A stretch of 64,000 nucleotides of DNA from an uncultured Collinsella sp. (GCA_902470695.1 CABRHH010000011.1:15903-79902); one strand, 5' to 3'. Counted from the stretch's first letter, positions 18,998-27,451 are shown. The notes: generated from the sequence alone by a model not told the origin. Translations and numbers: made by a program.

Positions 18998-19319
18998 GGC
19001 TCCTGAGCTCGCGGAGCCTCTGGGCCGCGTCCTCCCGCTCGGCGTCCAGCCGCCTCGCGAGCCGCTGGGCGTCGTCGAAGGAGGCGTTGCGCAGCTGCCC
19101 GATGCGGTAGACGTCCTCCTCGGACGCAAGGCCCATGTCGGCCTGTATCTCGGAGAGGAGGTCGTTGGCCATGCGCATGATGCCCATGTTGGCGTCGGCC
19201 TCCTCGTCGAGCCCGGTGAGCTCTCTTGAGAGGGTCCGCCGCAGGCGGTCGATGCCCTCGTCGCCGGCGGGACCGGCGCCGCATGGGCGGCGCGGGTGCG
19301 CATAGAGGGGGTCGCACAT
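18990..19319 (-). CDS. Lap2-like LXG-associated helical protein
   Basis: This is a small, charged, almost wholly alpha-helical protein of 109 residues (for example EGIDRLRRTLSRELTGLDEE and SFDDAQRLARRLDAEREDA) without a signal peptide or membrane segment. In T7SSb LXG operons a DUF3958-like protein (Lap2) is encoded after a DUF3130-like protein (Lap1) and immediately before the toxin; here it precedes a toxin remnant. ATG 19319 is preferred because AGGTGA lies five bases upstream; a GTG at 19328 would overlap the Lap1-like stop. Such proteins bind the LXG domain for export. The assignment rests on size, order and helical content. Confidence 0.62.
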   Translation of the reverse strand: MCDPLYAHPRRPCGAGPAGDEGIDRLRRTLSRELTGLDEEADANMGIMRMANDLLSEIQADMGLASEEDVYRIGQLRNASFDDAQRLARRLDAEREDAAQRLRELRSRE

Positions 19320-19324
19320 GCATA

Positions 19325-19594
19325 TCACCTGCCGATGGACGCGCCGGCCGCCGAATCGGCCTCATCAAAGGTGCGGGCGATCGACGCCAGGCCGCGAGCC
19401 TCCTGCTCGAAGGCGGCTGCCCCGCATCGGAGCAGGCTCGCAAGCTGGCCGTAGGCGCTCGCGCGCTGCGCGTCGCCGGGCACGGTGCCGCCCGGGGCGC
19501 AAGGGCTGCCGCCGAGTTGCCGAACGCGCCCGGCCTCGGCGAGCAGCGCATCGCGCAGGACCTCCGCGCTTTGTCTGTTCGATGCGATCTCCAT
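19325..19594 (-). CDS. Lap1-like (DUF3130/SACOL2603-type) helical protein
   Basis: This 89-residue helical protein begins MEIASNRQSAEVLRDALLAE. The early Ile/Ala-Ser-Asn motif followed by a long amphipathic helix is typical of the DUF3130/TIGR04197 family of small type VII-associated proteins. Together with the following Lap2-like gene it resembles the Lap pair that forms a targeting complex with the LXG domain of T7SSb toxins. The start at 19594 lies five bases after the stop of unit D. The long upstream reading of this frame only shadows unit D. Confidence 0.65.
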   Translation of the reverse strand: MEIASNRQSAEVLRDALLAEAGRVRQLGGSPCAPGGTVPGDAQRASAYGQLASLLRCGAAAFEQEARGLASIARTFDEADSAAGASIGR

Positions 19595-19599
19595 GTCGA

Positions 19600-20136
19600 T
19601 CACCCCAGTCCGGTCGTTTCCTTGGAGCGTGAGCCCGCCCAGCGGAGCAGCCAGGTGAGGCCGAGCATCGCGGCGAGTGCGGCGGACCACGCCGCGGTCC
19701 CCGCCAGCGCGCGATCCCACAGCAGGCGCCACTCGATCCGGGCGGCCTGGTCGAGGACGCGGAAGAGAAGCTCCCGCTGCCCAGGCTCGCTGGGGAACGG
19801 GCACTCGACCCGCATGCCGTTTACTTCCATGGACCGGACCATCTGCTGCTCCGAAAAGGGGACGGGCCCGTCGAAGGCCATGGCCACATCGGTCACGCCG
19901 TCGACTTGCAGCAGGATGTCGGCTCGCTGGTCCCCCCAGAGGAAGTGTCGGCGCAGCGTCCTAGCCCTCTGCCCCTCCTCCAGGGTCTCGCCCGAGAAGT
20001 CCGCGCGGGCGGCGGGGAGCAGCACGGTTTCGCCGGACGCCGCCCCCTCGACGAGCCAGATATGGCAGAGCAGCGGTGCGGAGGCGATGGCGAAGACGAC
20101 CCAGAGGGCGCGAAGGTGCTTTCTGAGCCATATCAT
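19600..20136 (-). CDS. LXG-type immunity-like membrane protein, unit D
   Basis: This 178-residue paralogue is the most diverged in the central domain (LRRHFLWGDQRADILLQVDG). Its N-terminus (WLRKHLRALWVVFAI) is close to unit A, and its C-terminal membrane block is shared with all units. The start ATG overlaps the stop of unit E as ATGA, so the two are probably translationally coupled. A basic, Thr/Gly-containing tail extends past the usual LLRR end. Presumed immunity to an LXG toxin; specificity unknown. Confidence 0.73.
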   Translation of the reverse strand: MIWLRKHLRALWVVFAIASAPLLCHIWLVEGAASGETVLLPAARADFSGETLEEGQRARTLRRHFLWGDQRADILLQVDGVTDVAMAFDGPVPFSEQQMVRSMEVNGMRVECPFPSEPGQRELLFRVLDQAARIEWRLLWDRALAGTAAWSAALAAMLGLTWLLRWAGSRSKETTGLG

Positions 20137-20633
20137 GGCCGGACCCCCTTTCTCCGAAGTAGCCTTGTGAGGCCAAGCATCGCTGCCAGCGCCGCCGCCC
20201 ACGCGGCGGTCCCCGCCAGCGCCCGGTCCCACAGCATGCGCCACTCGATCCGGGCGGCGTCCCGCAGCACGCGGGCGAGAATCGGCCCCTTAACGGGGTC
20301 GTCGCGTTCGGAAGGCCTGATTGCGATACCGTCTATAACGATATGATCGACCATCTGAACCGGAGGAAACGGTACTGGCTCAAGCGCTTCGAGTACAACT
20401 TTGGTAACGCCTGGTGCCTGTTGAAGCTCTTCCGTGTGATCGGGGTTCCAGAGGTAGTGCATTTCTGCACGATCTGGATCGGCGATTGCAAGAAACGCGT
20501 CATGAGCAAGAGGGAGAAATGCTCCTTGGCCCATCTGAGGCGTTTCTACGAACCATAGATGTCGCAGGAACAAGCACGATCCAATTCCGAATATGATCCA
20601 ACCCGCGGTTAATAGCCTACTCCTCCATCTCAT
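20133..20633 (-). CDS. LXG-type immunity-like membrane protein, unit E (cognate to intact toxin)
   Basis: This 166-residue protein is encoded directly after the intact LXG toxin and overlaps its last 17 bases in another frame, the position expected for the cognate immunity gene. An N-terminal helix (WIIFGIGSCLFLRHLW), a central domain and a C-terminal helix (AAWAAALAAMLGL) followed by LLRRKG predict both ends inside and the central domain outside. AGAGGG precedes the ATG. An extracytoplasmic immunity domain would suit a toxin acting on the membrane or wall, as TipC does against TelC; this is inference. Confidence 0.77.
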   Translation of the reverse strand: MRWRSRLLTAGWIIFGIGSCLFLRHLWFVETPQMGQGAFLPLAHDAFLAIADPDRAEMHYLWNPDHTEELQQAPGVTKVVLEALEPVPFPPVQMVDHIVIDGIAIRPSERDDPVKGPILARVLRDAARIEWRMLWDRALAGTAAWAAALAAMLGLTRLLRRKGVRP

Positions 20634-22107
20634 TGTTGCCCTCTTTCAGGTTCTGCAGGAACGTGTCGTAAAGCGATGCCTGCTCTTTCGCCGCCGCAAG
20701 GGCGTCTTTCTGGGCCTGCTCGAACCCGAGAGGGTCTGCCTCGTTGAACCGAGCGGGGTTCTCCATCTGGATTTGCAGCGCCGTGTGGGCGATGAAGGTT
20801 TCCCGCTGCTGCTCGAGCGTTTCCCAGCCTATGTTCTGCACGAACTCGTCGGCCCGGTTGATGTGCCCGCCCTCAATGCCCGTGTAGTATTCTCCCAAAA
20901 TGGAGGGCAGGCCTGTATCGCTCTGCTGGAGGCGGCGGGCGAGGTTGACAGCATCGAGGTCGGCCTTGTAGTCTGCCGGCCCCATGGACGGAGCGGCTCC
21001 ATTGGTGCCCATGGCGTCGCCGACATAGCCGGCCTGCGCGTCGATTGAGACGATGCCGTTGTATTGCGCGGCGTAGAGCGCGGCGAGTTGGTCGACGGAC
21101 CCGTCCTCTTTCAGTATGGTTGCTGCTGTTGCACAGAGGTGCGCGAAATCGTTTTGGGCTTTTGAGCGGGAGCCGGAGGCATCGCTTTGAACATGTTTGC
21201 CGGAAATTGCGTCCATTAGGTCTGATGTCTCATCTTCCGATAGTCCGCACAGAGCCTTCTGCCTTGTAAAAGTCGGTTCATCCAAGCCTGTAATTAAGGA
21301 CCATTTGAGGCCACCGTAATATGCCGAAGCCATGATGGCAAAGAAGCGCCGATTCGCAACGGGTCGGAAGGTCGCGCGCGTCCATCCCTCGCCCCACCGC
21401 TGAACCAGAGCGCTTCGACGCTCTTCATCCTCCTGCACCAGATGCTCGTACACCTTCCACATGAGTCCGGCCGTATAGGCATCGAAGCCGAATTCGGTCT
21501 GCATGGATGTGACGAACGCTTCTTTGGGGTCATGTGCGCTTTGGGAGCCGGGTGCCGGATCAAACGTTGCGGACTGCCATGTAGACGGGACGTACCCCAG
21601 GCGCTCCAGCGCCCCTCCGGCGGCGCGTATCGCGGCTTCCGTCTCGGCGAATATGCCTGCGCTCGCCTGCCGGTATTCATAGATCTTTGTGATCCGCTCC
21701 TCAAGAAATATCTTTGTGCGGGAAAGCGACCAGTCGGATGAGTCCTGGACGCGCGGGTATGCGGCCGCTCTGTTGCGGAGCATGTCAACTCGCTCGATCT
21801 GCGCGCGCAGGTCGTCCTCGCTCACACGGGCCGTCTCTCCCCAGAAGCAGCGCGTTAGGCGGGCGAGCTCCTCGCAGGCGTCGGCGTGCTGCGCGGCGGC
21901 GTCGGCGAGCGAGTCCCACCAAGCGGACCAGGGCCCCCGCATGCGCCGCGCGGCCGCCTCCCATGCACTGCCGTGTAGTTCGGCGGTTGCCTCCACGCGC
22001 GAAGTGGCAGTCGAGCAGTTGCGCGCTTCATCGGCGAGCTGGCGCATCGCAGCGGCGTCGCGCAGGGCTCGTTGGCTGATTTCCGATGGAAAAATCACGA
22101 TACCCAT
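20617..22107 (-). CDS. LXG-domain polymorphic toxin (T7SSb effector-like)
   Basis: This 496-residue protein has an all-helical N-terminal region (about 1-190) with the name-giving motif LHG at residues 44-46 in AELHGSAWEAAARRM, as in LXG domains. No signal peptide is present. The C-terminal 300 residues are not a toxin fold I recognise; motif-like points are NDFAHLCATAA (319-329), AGYVGDAMG (359-367) and DYKADLDAVN (379-388). GGAGG lies five bases before the ATG at 22107. The presumed immunity gene overlaps the 3' end. Export would need an EssC-type T7SSb machine, which is not in this window. Confidence 0.75.
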   Translation of the reverse strand: MGIVIFPSEISQRALRDAAAMRQLADEARNCSTATSRVEATAELHGSAWEAAARRMRGPWSAWWDSLADAAAQHADACEELARLTRCFWGETARVSEDDLRAQIERVDMLRNRAAAYPRVQDSSDWSLSRTKIFLEERITKIYEYRQASAGIFAETEAAIRAAGGALERLGYVPSTWQSATFDPAPGSQSAHDPKEAFVTSMQTEFGFDAYTAGLMWKVYEHLVQEDEERRSALVQRWGEGWTRATFRPVANRRFFAIMASAYYGGLKWSLITGLDEPTFTRQKALCGLSEDETSDLMDAISGKHVQSDASGSRSKAQNDFAHLCATAATILKEDGSVDQLAALYAAQYNGIVSIDAQAGYVGDAMGTNGAAPSMGPADYKADLDAVNLARRLQQSDTGLPSILGEYYTGIEGGHINRADEFVQNIGWETLEQQRETFIAHTALQIQMENPARFNEADPLGFEQAQKDALAAAKEQASLYDTFLQNLKEGNNEMEE

Positions 22108-22304
22108 GCCGTCCTCCAAGTGGTTGACGTGTGAACATCGTAGCACACCCGTTTGCTAGGGTTTTGCGGCAGCCATTGCTGCTGCCCCTGCTCCGGGCTG
22201 AGCGGGTTGGACGTTATGCTAAACCGAATAGCCGTTGAAAAATCTGTTATGGTCGACGTGGCGCAAATGCCGTTTGTCCTATTGTCCGCATTGTGGAGGT
22301 GCGC

Positions 22305-23447
22305 GTGATCACCGTTGCCGATATTCTGAATCTCCCGGCATTCGAAACGGTTGAGCTGCTTGTACCTGTTGATGGCGCGGGCAATCAGCGTATCTACAAT
22401 GTTGGCATTATGGACTGTCCGCCGTCGATCAATGGCTACGAGGTCTATATGCCGGGTGAGTTCATCCTCACCAACCTTGGCTTTTGCTACGACGATCCCG
22501 AGCTTTCCGATCGTTCGCTCATCACTATGATCGAACGGCGTGTCGCGGCAATTGCGGTTAAGCAGGTCTATTCGCCTTGCTTTACCGATGCGGTTGCTGA
22601 GGCGAGCCGGCGTGTTGGTGTGCCGGTGTACTTGTATTCAGGTGCCTATCATGAGCAGGTGGCATATCAGTCGCTTGATTTGTTGCAGAAGGATTTAGCT
22701 GCGTCGGATAAAAGCGATGCGATCGATGCGCTGCTCGAGGGGGTGACGCGCGGTCATATTCGCCATGAAATCAACAAGCTAGCAGGCCTGACGGGGTCTG
22801 TCGTGCGGTGCATGGCAATCTCGGCTGAGCAGGACGATCGATGCTCCTTGTATGCAATCCAAGACACACTAAACGATTCTCTTTCTGCGTTCCAGCGTGC
22901 ATACGATGAAGTGGATTCGGCAACGGCGTTCTGCTATCACGATTCTCTGTTGGCGTTTATTTCCTATCGTTCATCGGAGGGCGACGCACATTTGTTCTAT
23001 GCGCTTCGTGGGGCCATTGAGCGCGTGGGTGTGGTGCATTGCGGCATTGGCGATCTTGTTTCGCTGGGGGAGGCCGACGTGTCGATTCGCCAAGCTGTGA
23101 CCCTGCTTGCGGAGGCCCATGTGCGCGGGGTGCGAGAGCTGCGGTGGGCGGACTTGTCTTTGGATGCGTTTGCGTTCGCCGTGCGTTCCAATACCCTGTT
23201 CGTGCGCACAGCCCTTGATTTCAAAGAGGTCCTCGAGGAGCACGATCGAACCAAGGGCTCGGAGCTCGTGGAAACCGCGCGGGCGTTTGTGCGCGCTTTT
23301 GGCAGCTTTGCTGACGCTGCGGACCTGCTGCACCAGCATCCCAACACGGTTCGATATCGATTGAAGCGTGTGCGGGCGCTTCTCAATATGGAGGATGCGA
23401 GTGAGCGAGAGCTGCTGGCTTTCCTCACCCTCATGTTCCTGAGTTGA
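22305..23447 (+). CDS. PucR-family transcriptional regulator
   Basis: This 380-residue regulator has an N-terminal PucR-type sensing domain (VITVADILNLPAFETVELLV, about 1-130), a middle region, and a C-terminal PucR helix-turn-helix (FADAADLLHQHPNTVRYRLKRV). GTG at 22305 is chosen because GGAGG sits five bases upstream; the GTG at 22293 overlaps that site. Family members respond to purine-degradation products and other nitrogen compounds. It probably controls the downstream carbamoyltransferase/guanidino-hydrolase cluster, although a strong terminator separates them, so control would act at a separate promoter. Confidence 0.87.
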   Translation: MITVADILNLPAFETVELLVPVDGAGNQRIYNVGIMDCPPSINGYEVYMPGEFILTNLGFCYDDPELSDRSLITMIERRVAAIAVKQVYSPCFTDAVAEASRRVGVPVYLYSGAYHEQVAYQSLDLLQKDLAASDKSDAIDALLEGVTRGHIRHEINKLAGLTGSVVRCMAISAEQDDRCSLYAIQDTLNDSLSAFQRAYDEVDSATAFCYHDSLLAFISYRSSEGDAHLFYALRGAIERVGVVHCGIGDLVSLGEADVSIRQAVTLLAEAHVRGVRELRWADLSLDAFAFAVRSNTLFVRTALDFKEVLEEHDRTKGSELVETARAFVRAFGSFADAADLLHQHPNTVRYRLKRVRALLNMEDASERELLAFLTLMFLS

Positions 23448-23770
23448 TTTGCGGCGGAGGTCGTTTCGGTACTGTTGTGCGCTTGCGCCGAAGACCGTTC
23501 TGGCATGCCTAATCTGCGCTCCCACTGCGTTGCTTGTAGCTCCCCCGCTCCCTTTGTAGAAACGTACAAAGGGAGCGGGGGAGTTTTGTTTTGTTCTCTA
23601 TCTATGCCGGCGTTGGCCCTTTTTACACTGGCGGTACGCGGTCTGAGAGGACGTCCTCCCGATGTCACGGGTGCAGCAAGCTCGCGTACGGGTATGTGGT
23701 CCTGTCCGCGTCGAGGCGGTTCGAGAGCGGATCGCGCGGAACGGTTGATCTGGCTGAAAGGAGTCAGGGC
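23448..23770. other. Intergenic region before the catabolic cluster
   Basis: It contains the strong terminator of the PucR gene in its first half. The remainder should hold the promoter of the carbamoyltransferase cluster, but no clear -35/-10 pair can be picked. No gene seen. Confidence 0.4.
23540..23595 (+). terminator. Strong Rho-independent terminator after PucR-family gene
   Basis: A perfect 19-bp stem (CTCCCCCGCTCCCTTTGTA, 23540-23558, with its complement at 23565-23583) has a six-base loop and is followed by TTTTGTTTTGTTCT. It is among the best terminators in the window. Confidence 0.92.
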
Positions 23771-24787
23771 ATGACGGCATCAGTTTTTCAGGGACGTCAT
23801 CTTCTGTCCACTCGTGACTACACCAAGGATGAGCTCATGTGGCTCATCGGGTTTGCCGAGCATCTGAAGGAGCTCAAGAAGCAGCATATTCCTCATCGCT
23901 ATCTTGAAGGGAGGAACATTGCGCTGCTGTTTGAGAAGACCTCCACGCGCACGCGCGCCGCGTTCACCACGGCGTGCATTGACCTCGGCGCGCACCCCGA
24001 GTACCTGGGCAAGGGCGACATCCAGCTCGGCAAGAAGGAGACTGTCCTCGATACCGCCAAGGTCTTGGGCTCCATGTTCGACGGCATCGAATTCCGCGGC
24101 TTCAAGCAGGAGCACGTCGAGCAGCTTGCCGAGCACTCCGGCGTACCCGTGTGGAATGGCCTCACCGACCGCGAGCACCCCACCCAGATGCTCGCCGACT
24201 TCATGACCATGAAGGAGCATTTCGGCAAGCTCGAGGGCCTCACGCTCGCATACTGCGGCCAGGGACGCAACAACGTTCAGAACTCCCTCATGATCACCTC
24301 TGCCATCCTCGGCGTAAACTACGTTAACGCTACGCCCGCCGAGCTCGAGCCCGACCCTGAGATCGTGGAGCTCGCCCAGAAGTTCGCCGCCGAATCCGGC
24401 GCGACCATCCGTGTCACCAACGATCCTGTGGACGCCGTCCGCGGCGCCGACGCGGTCTACACCAACGTCTGGGCGGCCATGGGCGAGGAGGCCCAGTTCG
24501 CCGAGCGCGTACGCCTCATGTCCCCCTACCAGGTCAACGCCGAGCTCGTCTCCCACATCGAGAACCCCGACTGGATATTCCTGCACTGCCTGCCGGCCTT
24601 CCACAATGCCGAAACCGAATACGCCGCCAAAATTCGCGAGGAGCACGGTATCGAAGCCATGGAGTGCACCGACGACGTGATTTACAGCGAGCACTCCCGC
24701 TGCTTCCAGGAGGCTGAGAACCGCATGCACACCATCAAAGCCATCATGGCGGCGACGCTGGGCAATCTCTATATCCCAACGGTGTAG
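23771..24787 (+). CDS. Ornithine carbamoyltransferase-like enzyme with altered ornithine-binding loop
   Basis: This 338-residue transcarbamylase has the carbamoyl phosphate motif STRTR (residues 58-62), HPTQMLADFMT, GRNNVQNS and HCLPAFH, all as in ornithine carbamoyltransferases. The loop that in E. coli OTCase is DVWVSMG, with Asp231 and Ser235 contacting the ornithine amino group, here reads NVWAAMG (Asn232, Ala236). The amino substrate may therefore not be ornithine. AAAGGAGTC precedes the ATG; a longer in-frame reading from 23591 crosses the terminator tail. Neighbours (guanidino hydrolase, YfcC carriers) point to catabolic use, yielding carbamoyl phosphate for ATP. Confidence 0.85.
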   Translation: MTASVFQGRHLLSTRDYTKDELMWLIGFAEHLKELKKQHIPHRYLEGRNIALLFEKTSTRTRAAFTTACIDLGAHPEYLGKGDIQLGKKETVLDTAKVLGSMFDGIEFRGFKQEHVEQLAEHSGVPVWNGLTDREHPTQMLADFMTMKEHFGKLEGLTLAYCGQGRNNVQNSLMITSAILGVNYVNATPAELEPDPEIVELAQKFAAESGATIRVTNDPVDAVRGADAVYTNVWAAMGEEAQFAERVRLMSPYQVNAELVSHIENPDWIFLHCLPAFHNAETEYAAKIREEHGIEAMECTDDVIYSEHSRCFQEAENRMHTIKAIMAATLGNLYIPTV

Positions 24788-24869
24788 CGGCGAACCGCCA
24801 ATTCTCATGTCTTACGGGGGCGTTTCGTCATATTCGCGGCGCGCCCCTATTGCAAGAAAGGAGCCTCTT

Positions 24870-26387
24870 ATGGCCGAAGCTACCAAAAAGAAAGCAGCCA
24901 AGAAGAAGTTCCAGATGCCCAACACCTACGTGATACTCTTCGGTGTCATCGCGCTGATCGCCGTGCTCACATGGTTCGTGCCTGGCGGCGCCTACGAGCT
25001 TGATGGGGCCGGCAACGCCATTGCAGGCACATATCACGTGGTTGAGAGTAAGCCACAGGGCTTGTGGGACATCTTCATGGCCCCCATCACGGGCATGCTT
25101 GGTGGCGGAACGGTTTCAGGCGCCATTTCGATCTCGCTTACCATCATGCTCTTCGGCAGCCTTCTTGAGATGATGGATAAGACCTGTGCCCTCAAGACCG
25201 CCATCAAGCGCATCACCAACGCGAACCAGAACAATATGCACCTGCTTATTGCCATCTTGGTGCTCATCATGTCGTTCTTCGGCACGCTTGAGGGTGCATA
25301 TGAGGAGGGTATCGTCTATTTCCTCATGTTCGTCCCCGTTATCTTGGCGCTCGGCCTCGACACCGTGACCGCTATCATGATCGTCGTCTTTGGTACGCAG
25401 GCGGGCTGCATCTCATCGATTATTAACCCGTTTTCCACGGGTATTGCATCGGGCATCGCCGGCATCTCCCCTGGTGAGGGCATGCTTGCCCGCGTGGCAA
25501 TGTTTGTGATCTTTGACGCGCTGGTAATTTTCATCATTTGCCGCTATGCCGATAAAATCAAGGCGTATCCTGAGAAGTCGATTCAGTTCTTCCGTCGCGA
25601 TGCCGACCTCAAGGAGTTCCCCGCCGCCGAGAACGAGGATCTTACCCTTACGGGTCGTCAAAAAGGTGCCTTGGTGCTGTTCGTGCTCACATTTGTGTTC
25701 ATGATCATCGGCCTGACCCCCTGGACTTCTCTCAACCCCGAGTGGACGTTCTTCCAGGATTTCGTTGCCTGGGTGGGTGCGACCCCATTTGTGCGCAACG
25801 TGCTTGGTGTCGATATGACCGCGTTCGGCGATTGGTATTTCCCCGAGCTGTCCATGATTACCCTCATCATGGTCATCCTGATCGGCGTGGTTATGCGCTA
25901 TGACGCCGATACCATCATCGATACCATTCTCAAGGGCGCCGCAGGCCTCGTGTCCACCGCCTTTGTCGTGCCGCTTGCTCGTGGAATCCAGGTTGTTATG
26001 GACAACGGCCAGATAACGCCGTCGATTTTGAACATGTGCGAGGGGGCGCTCGCATCGCTGCCACCCGTCGCTTTCGTCATCGTCGCGCTGGTCTGCTACT
26101 TCCTGATCGCCTGCCTGATTCCCAGCTCCACCGGTCTGGCGGCTGCGACCATGGGCATCATGGGCACGCTCTCCACGTTCGCGGGCGTTGACGTGTACAT
26201 CATGATCATCATCTACCTCATGGCCCTTGGCCTGGCAAAGATGATCACGCCGTGCTCGATCGTCGTCATGACCTGTACCTCTGCGGCGCATATGAGCTAT
26301 GGGGACTGGGTCAAGAAGGCCGCGCCCATCGTGGCGATTCTCTTCGTTGCCTGCTGCGTGTTCCTGTGCGTCCTGGTCATGCTGTAG
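24870..26387 (+). CDS. YfcC-family membrane transporter (first)
   Basis: This 505-residue protein has about twelve hydrophobic segments and a Lys-rich cytoplasmic N-terminus (ATKKKAAKKKFQMP). MPNTYVILFGV, LTWFVPGGAYE and CLIPSSTGLAAATMGIM are typical of the YfcC/DcuC-related (PF03606) group. AAAGGAGCC precedes the ATG. It lies between the carbamoyltransferase and the guanidino hydrolase, so it probably imports the catabolised substrate or exchanges it for product. A paralogue follows at 28598. Confidence 0.88.
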   Translation: MAEATKKKAAKKKFQMPNTYVILFGVIALIAVLTWFVPGGAYELDGAGNAIAGTYHVVESKPQGLWDIFMAPITGMLGGGTVSGAISISLTIMLFGSLLEMMDKTCALKTAIKRITNANQNNMHLLIAILVLIMSFFGTLEGAYEEGIVYFLMFVPVILALGLDTVTAIMIVVFGTQAGCISSIINPFSTGIASGIAGISPGEGMLARVAMFVIFDALVIFIICRYADKIKAYPEKSIQFFRRDADLKEFPAAENEDLTLTGRQKGALVLFVLTFVFMIIGLTPWTSLNPEWTFFQDFVAWVGATPFVRNVLGVDMTAFGDWYFPELSMITLIMVILIGVVMRYDADTIIDTILKGAAGLVSTAFVVPLARGIQVVMDNGQITPSILNMCEGALASLPPVAFVIVALVCYFLIACLIPSSTGLAAATMGIMGTLSTFAGVDVYIMIIIYLMALGLAKMITPCSIVVMTCTSAAHMSYGDWVKKAAPIVAILFVACCVFLCVLVML

Positions 26388-26518
26388 AAACCATCGGCCG
26401 GGCACTGCCGAAATAGGTGCCGGTATTGGGAGTTCACGCGCATGGACGATATGGCTTCGAGTGCAGCCCATGCTCGCTCCAATGTTTCACCGTGGGTCTT
26501 TTAGGAAAGGAATCCCCC

Positions 26519-27376
26519 ATGTCTGACGAGAAAGTCTATGTATCAAACGCTACCAATCCGCTCAAGAAGGTCATGATGTGCTCCCCGAAGTACTACACCT
26601 TCAATGCCATCAACGTCATCACCGCCGAGTGGATGAAGAAAGGCGATACCGAGCAGAATAACGTGATGGTCCAGGAATGGCAGATGCTTGTCGATGCCTA
26701 CAAGGACAATGGAATCGAGGTCGTTGAGGTCGAGGCCAACCCCGAGTTCCAGGTTATGACCTTTGCTCGCGATTACGGTTGCATGATTAAGGAAGGTGCC
26801 GTTATGGGCCACTTCCGCCACCCAGTCCGCCAGATCGAGGCCCAGGCCTATGAGGCTAAGCTCAAGGAGATGGGTGTGCCGATCGTTGCCCGCGTGAACG
26901 CAGGTTGCATGGAAGGCGGCGACTTCTGGATGATTGACGAGCACACGCTCGCCTGGGGCATGGTCGATCGCACTGACGAGCAGGGCGTTGCGAGCTTGCG
27001 TCATCAGCTCGAGAAGTTCGGCTATACCGTCGTGGGTGTGCCCTGTCCGCCTGATAACCTGCACCTTGACATGATCTTCAACATCGTTGCTCCTCAGGTC
27101 GCCCTTGCGTGCATCGACCAGCTGCCGTACAACTTCCTGCAGATGCTCAAGCGCCGCAATTTCGAGCTGATTCCAGTCGCCAGCGAGGATATGTACAAGC
27201 ACGGCTGTAACGTCCAGTGCATCGGCAACAACAAGGTCATCGCCATCGAGAAGAACAAGCACATCAACGACAAGATGCGCGCCTTGGGTATTGAGGTCAT
27301 CGACGTGCCACTCGACCAGATTCTGCATGCAGGTGGTGGCCCGCACTGCCTCACCCAGCCCATCGAGCGCCCCTAA
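26519..27376 (+). CDS. Amidinotransferase/DDAH-superfamily guanidino hydrolase
   Basis: This 285-residue protein has the pentein fold of arginine deiminases, DDAH and amidinotransferases. Catalytic positions are visible: acidic residues in CMEGGDFW, His in NLHLD, and nucleophile Cys277 in GGGPHCLTQP. The length is close to DDAH and shorter than arginine deiminase (about 400). It probably hydrolyses arginine, a methylated arginine or another guanidino or ureido compound, giving a product that the upstream carbamoyltransferase could process. AGGAAAGG precedes the ATG. The exact substrate cannot be read from sequence. Confidence 0.82.
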   Translation: MSDEKVYVSNATNPLKKVMMCSPKYYTFNAINVITAEWMKKGDTEQNNVMVQEWQMLVDAYKDNGIEVVEVEANPEFQVMTFARDYGCMIKEGAVMGHFRHPVRQIEAQAYEAKLKEMGVPIVARVNAGCMEGGDFWMIDEHTLAWGMVDRTDEQGVASLRHQLEKFGYTVVGVPCPPDNLHLDMIFNIVAPQVALACIDQLPYNFLQMLKRRNFELIPVASEDMYKHGCNVQCIGNNKVIAIEKNKHINDKMRALGIEVIDVPLDQILHAGGGPHCLTQPIERP

Positions 27377-27451
27377 CCGACCGGATCGGGGGCGGCTGCA
27401 CCCGCCCTCCGTTTCCCTCGGGATCGTTTGCGCCCAACGCCCCCTCTTCTA

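Noticed and set aside
18373..19551. 392-codon reading of immunity unit C starting at 19551
   Set aside because: The first ~218 codons are a shadow of the small helical protein genes; AAGGAG and paralogue alignment place the start at 18897.
16872..20633. Reading the immunity array as a multi-subunit transporter or holin family
   Set aside because: Two-helix proteins with a ~100-residue exposed domain, coupled to an LXG gene, fit immunity proteins better; no ATPase or transport motif is present.
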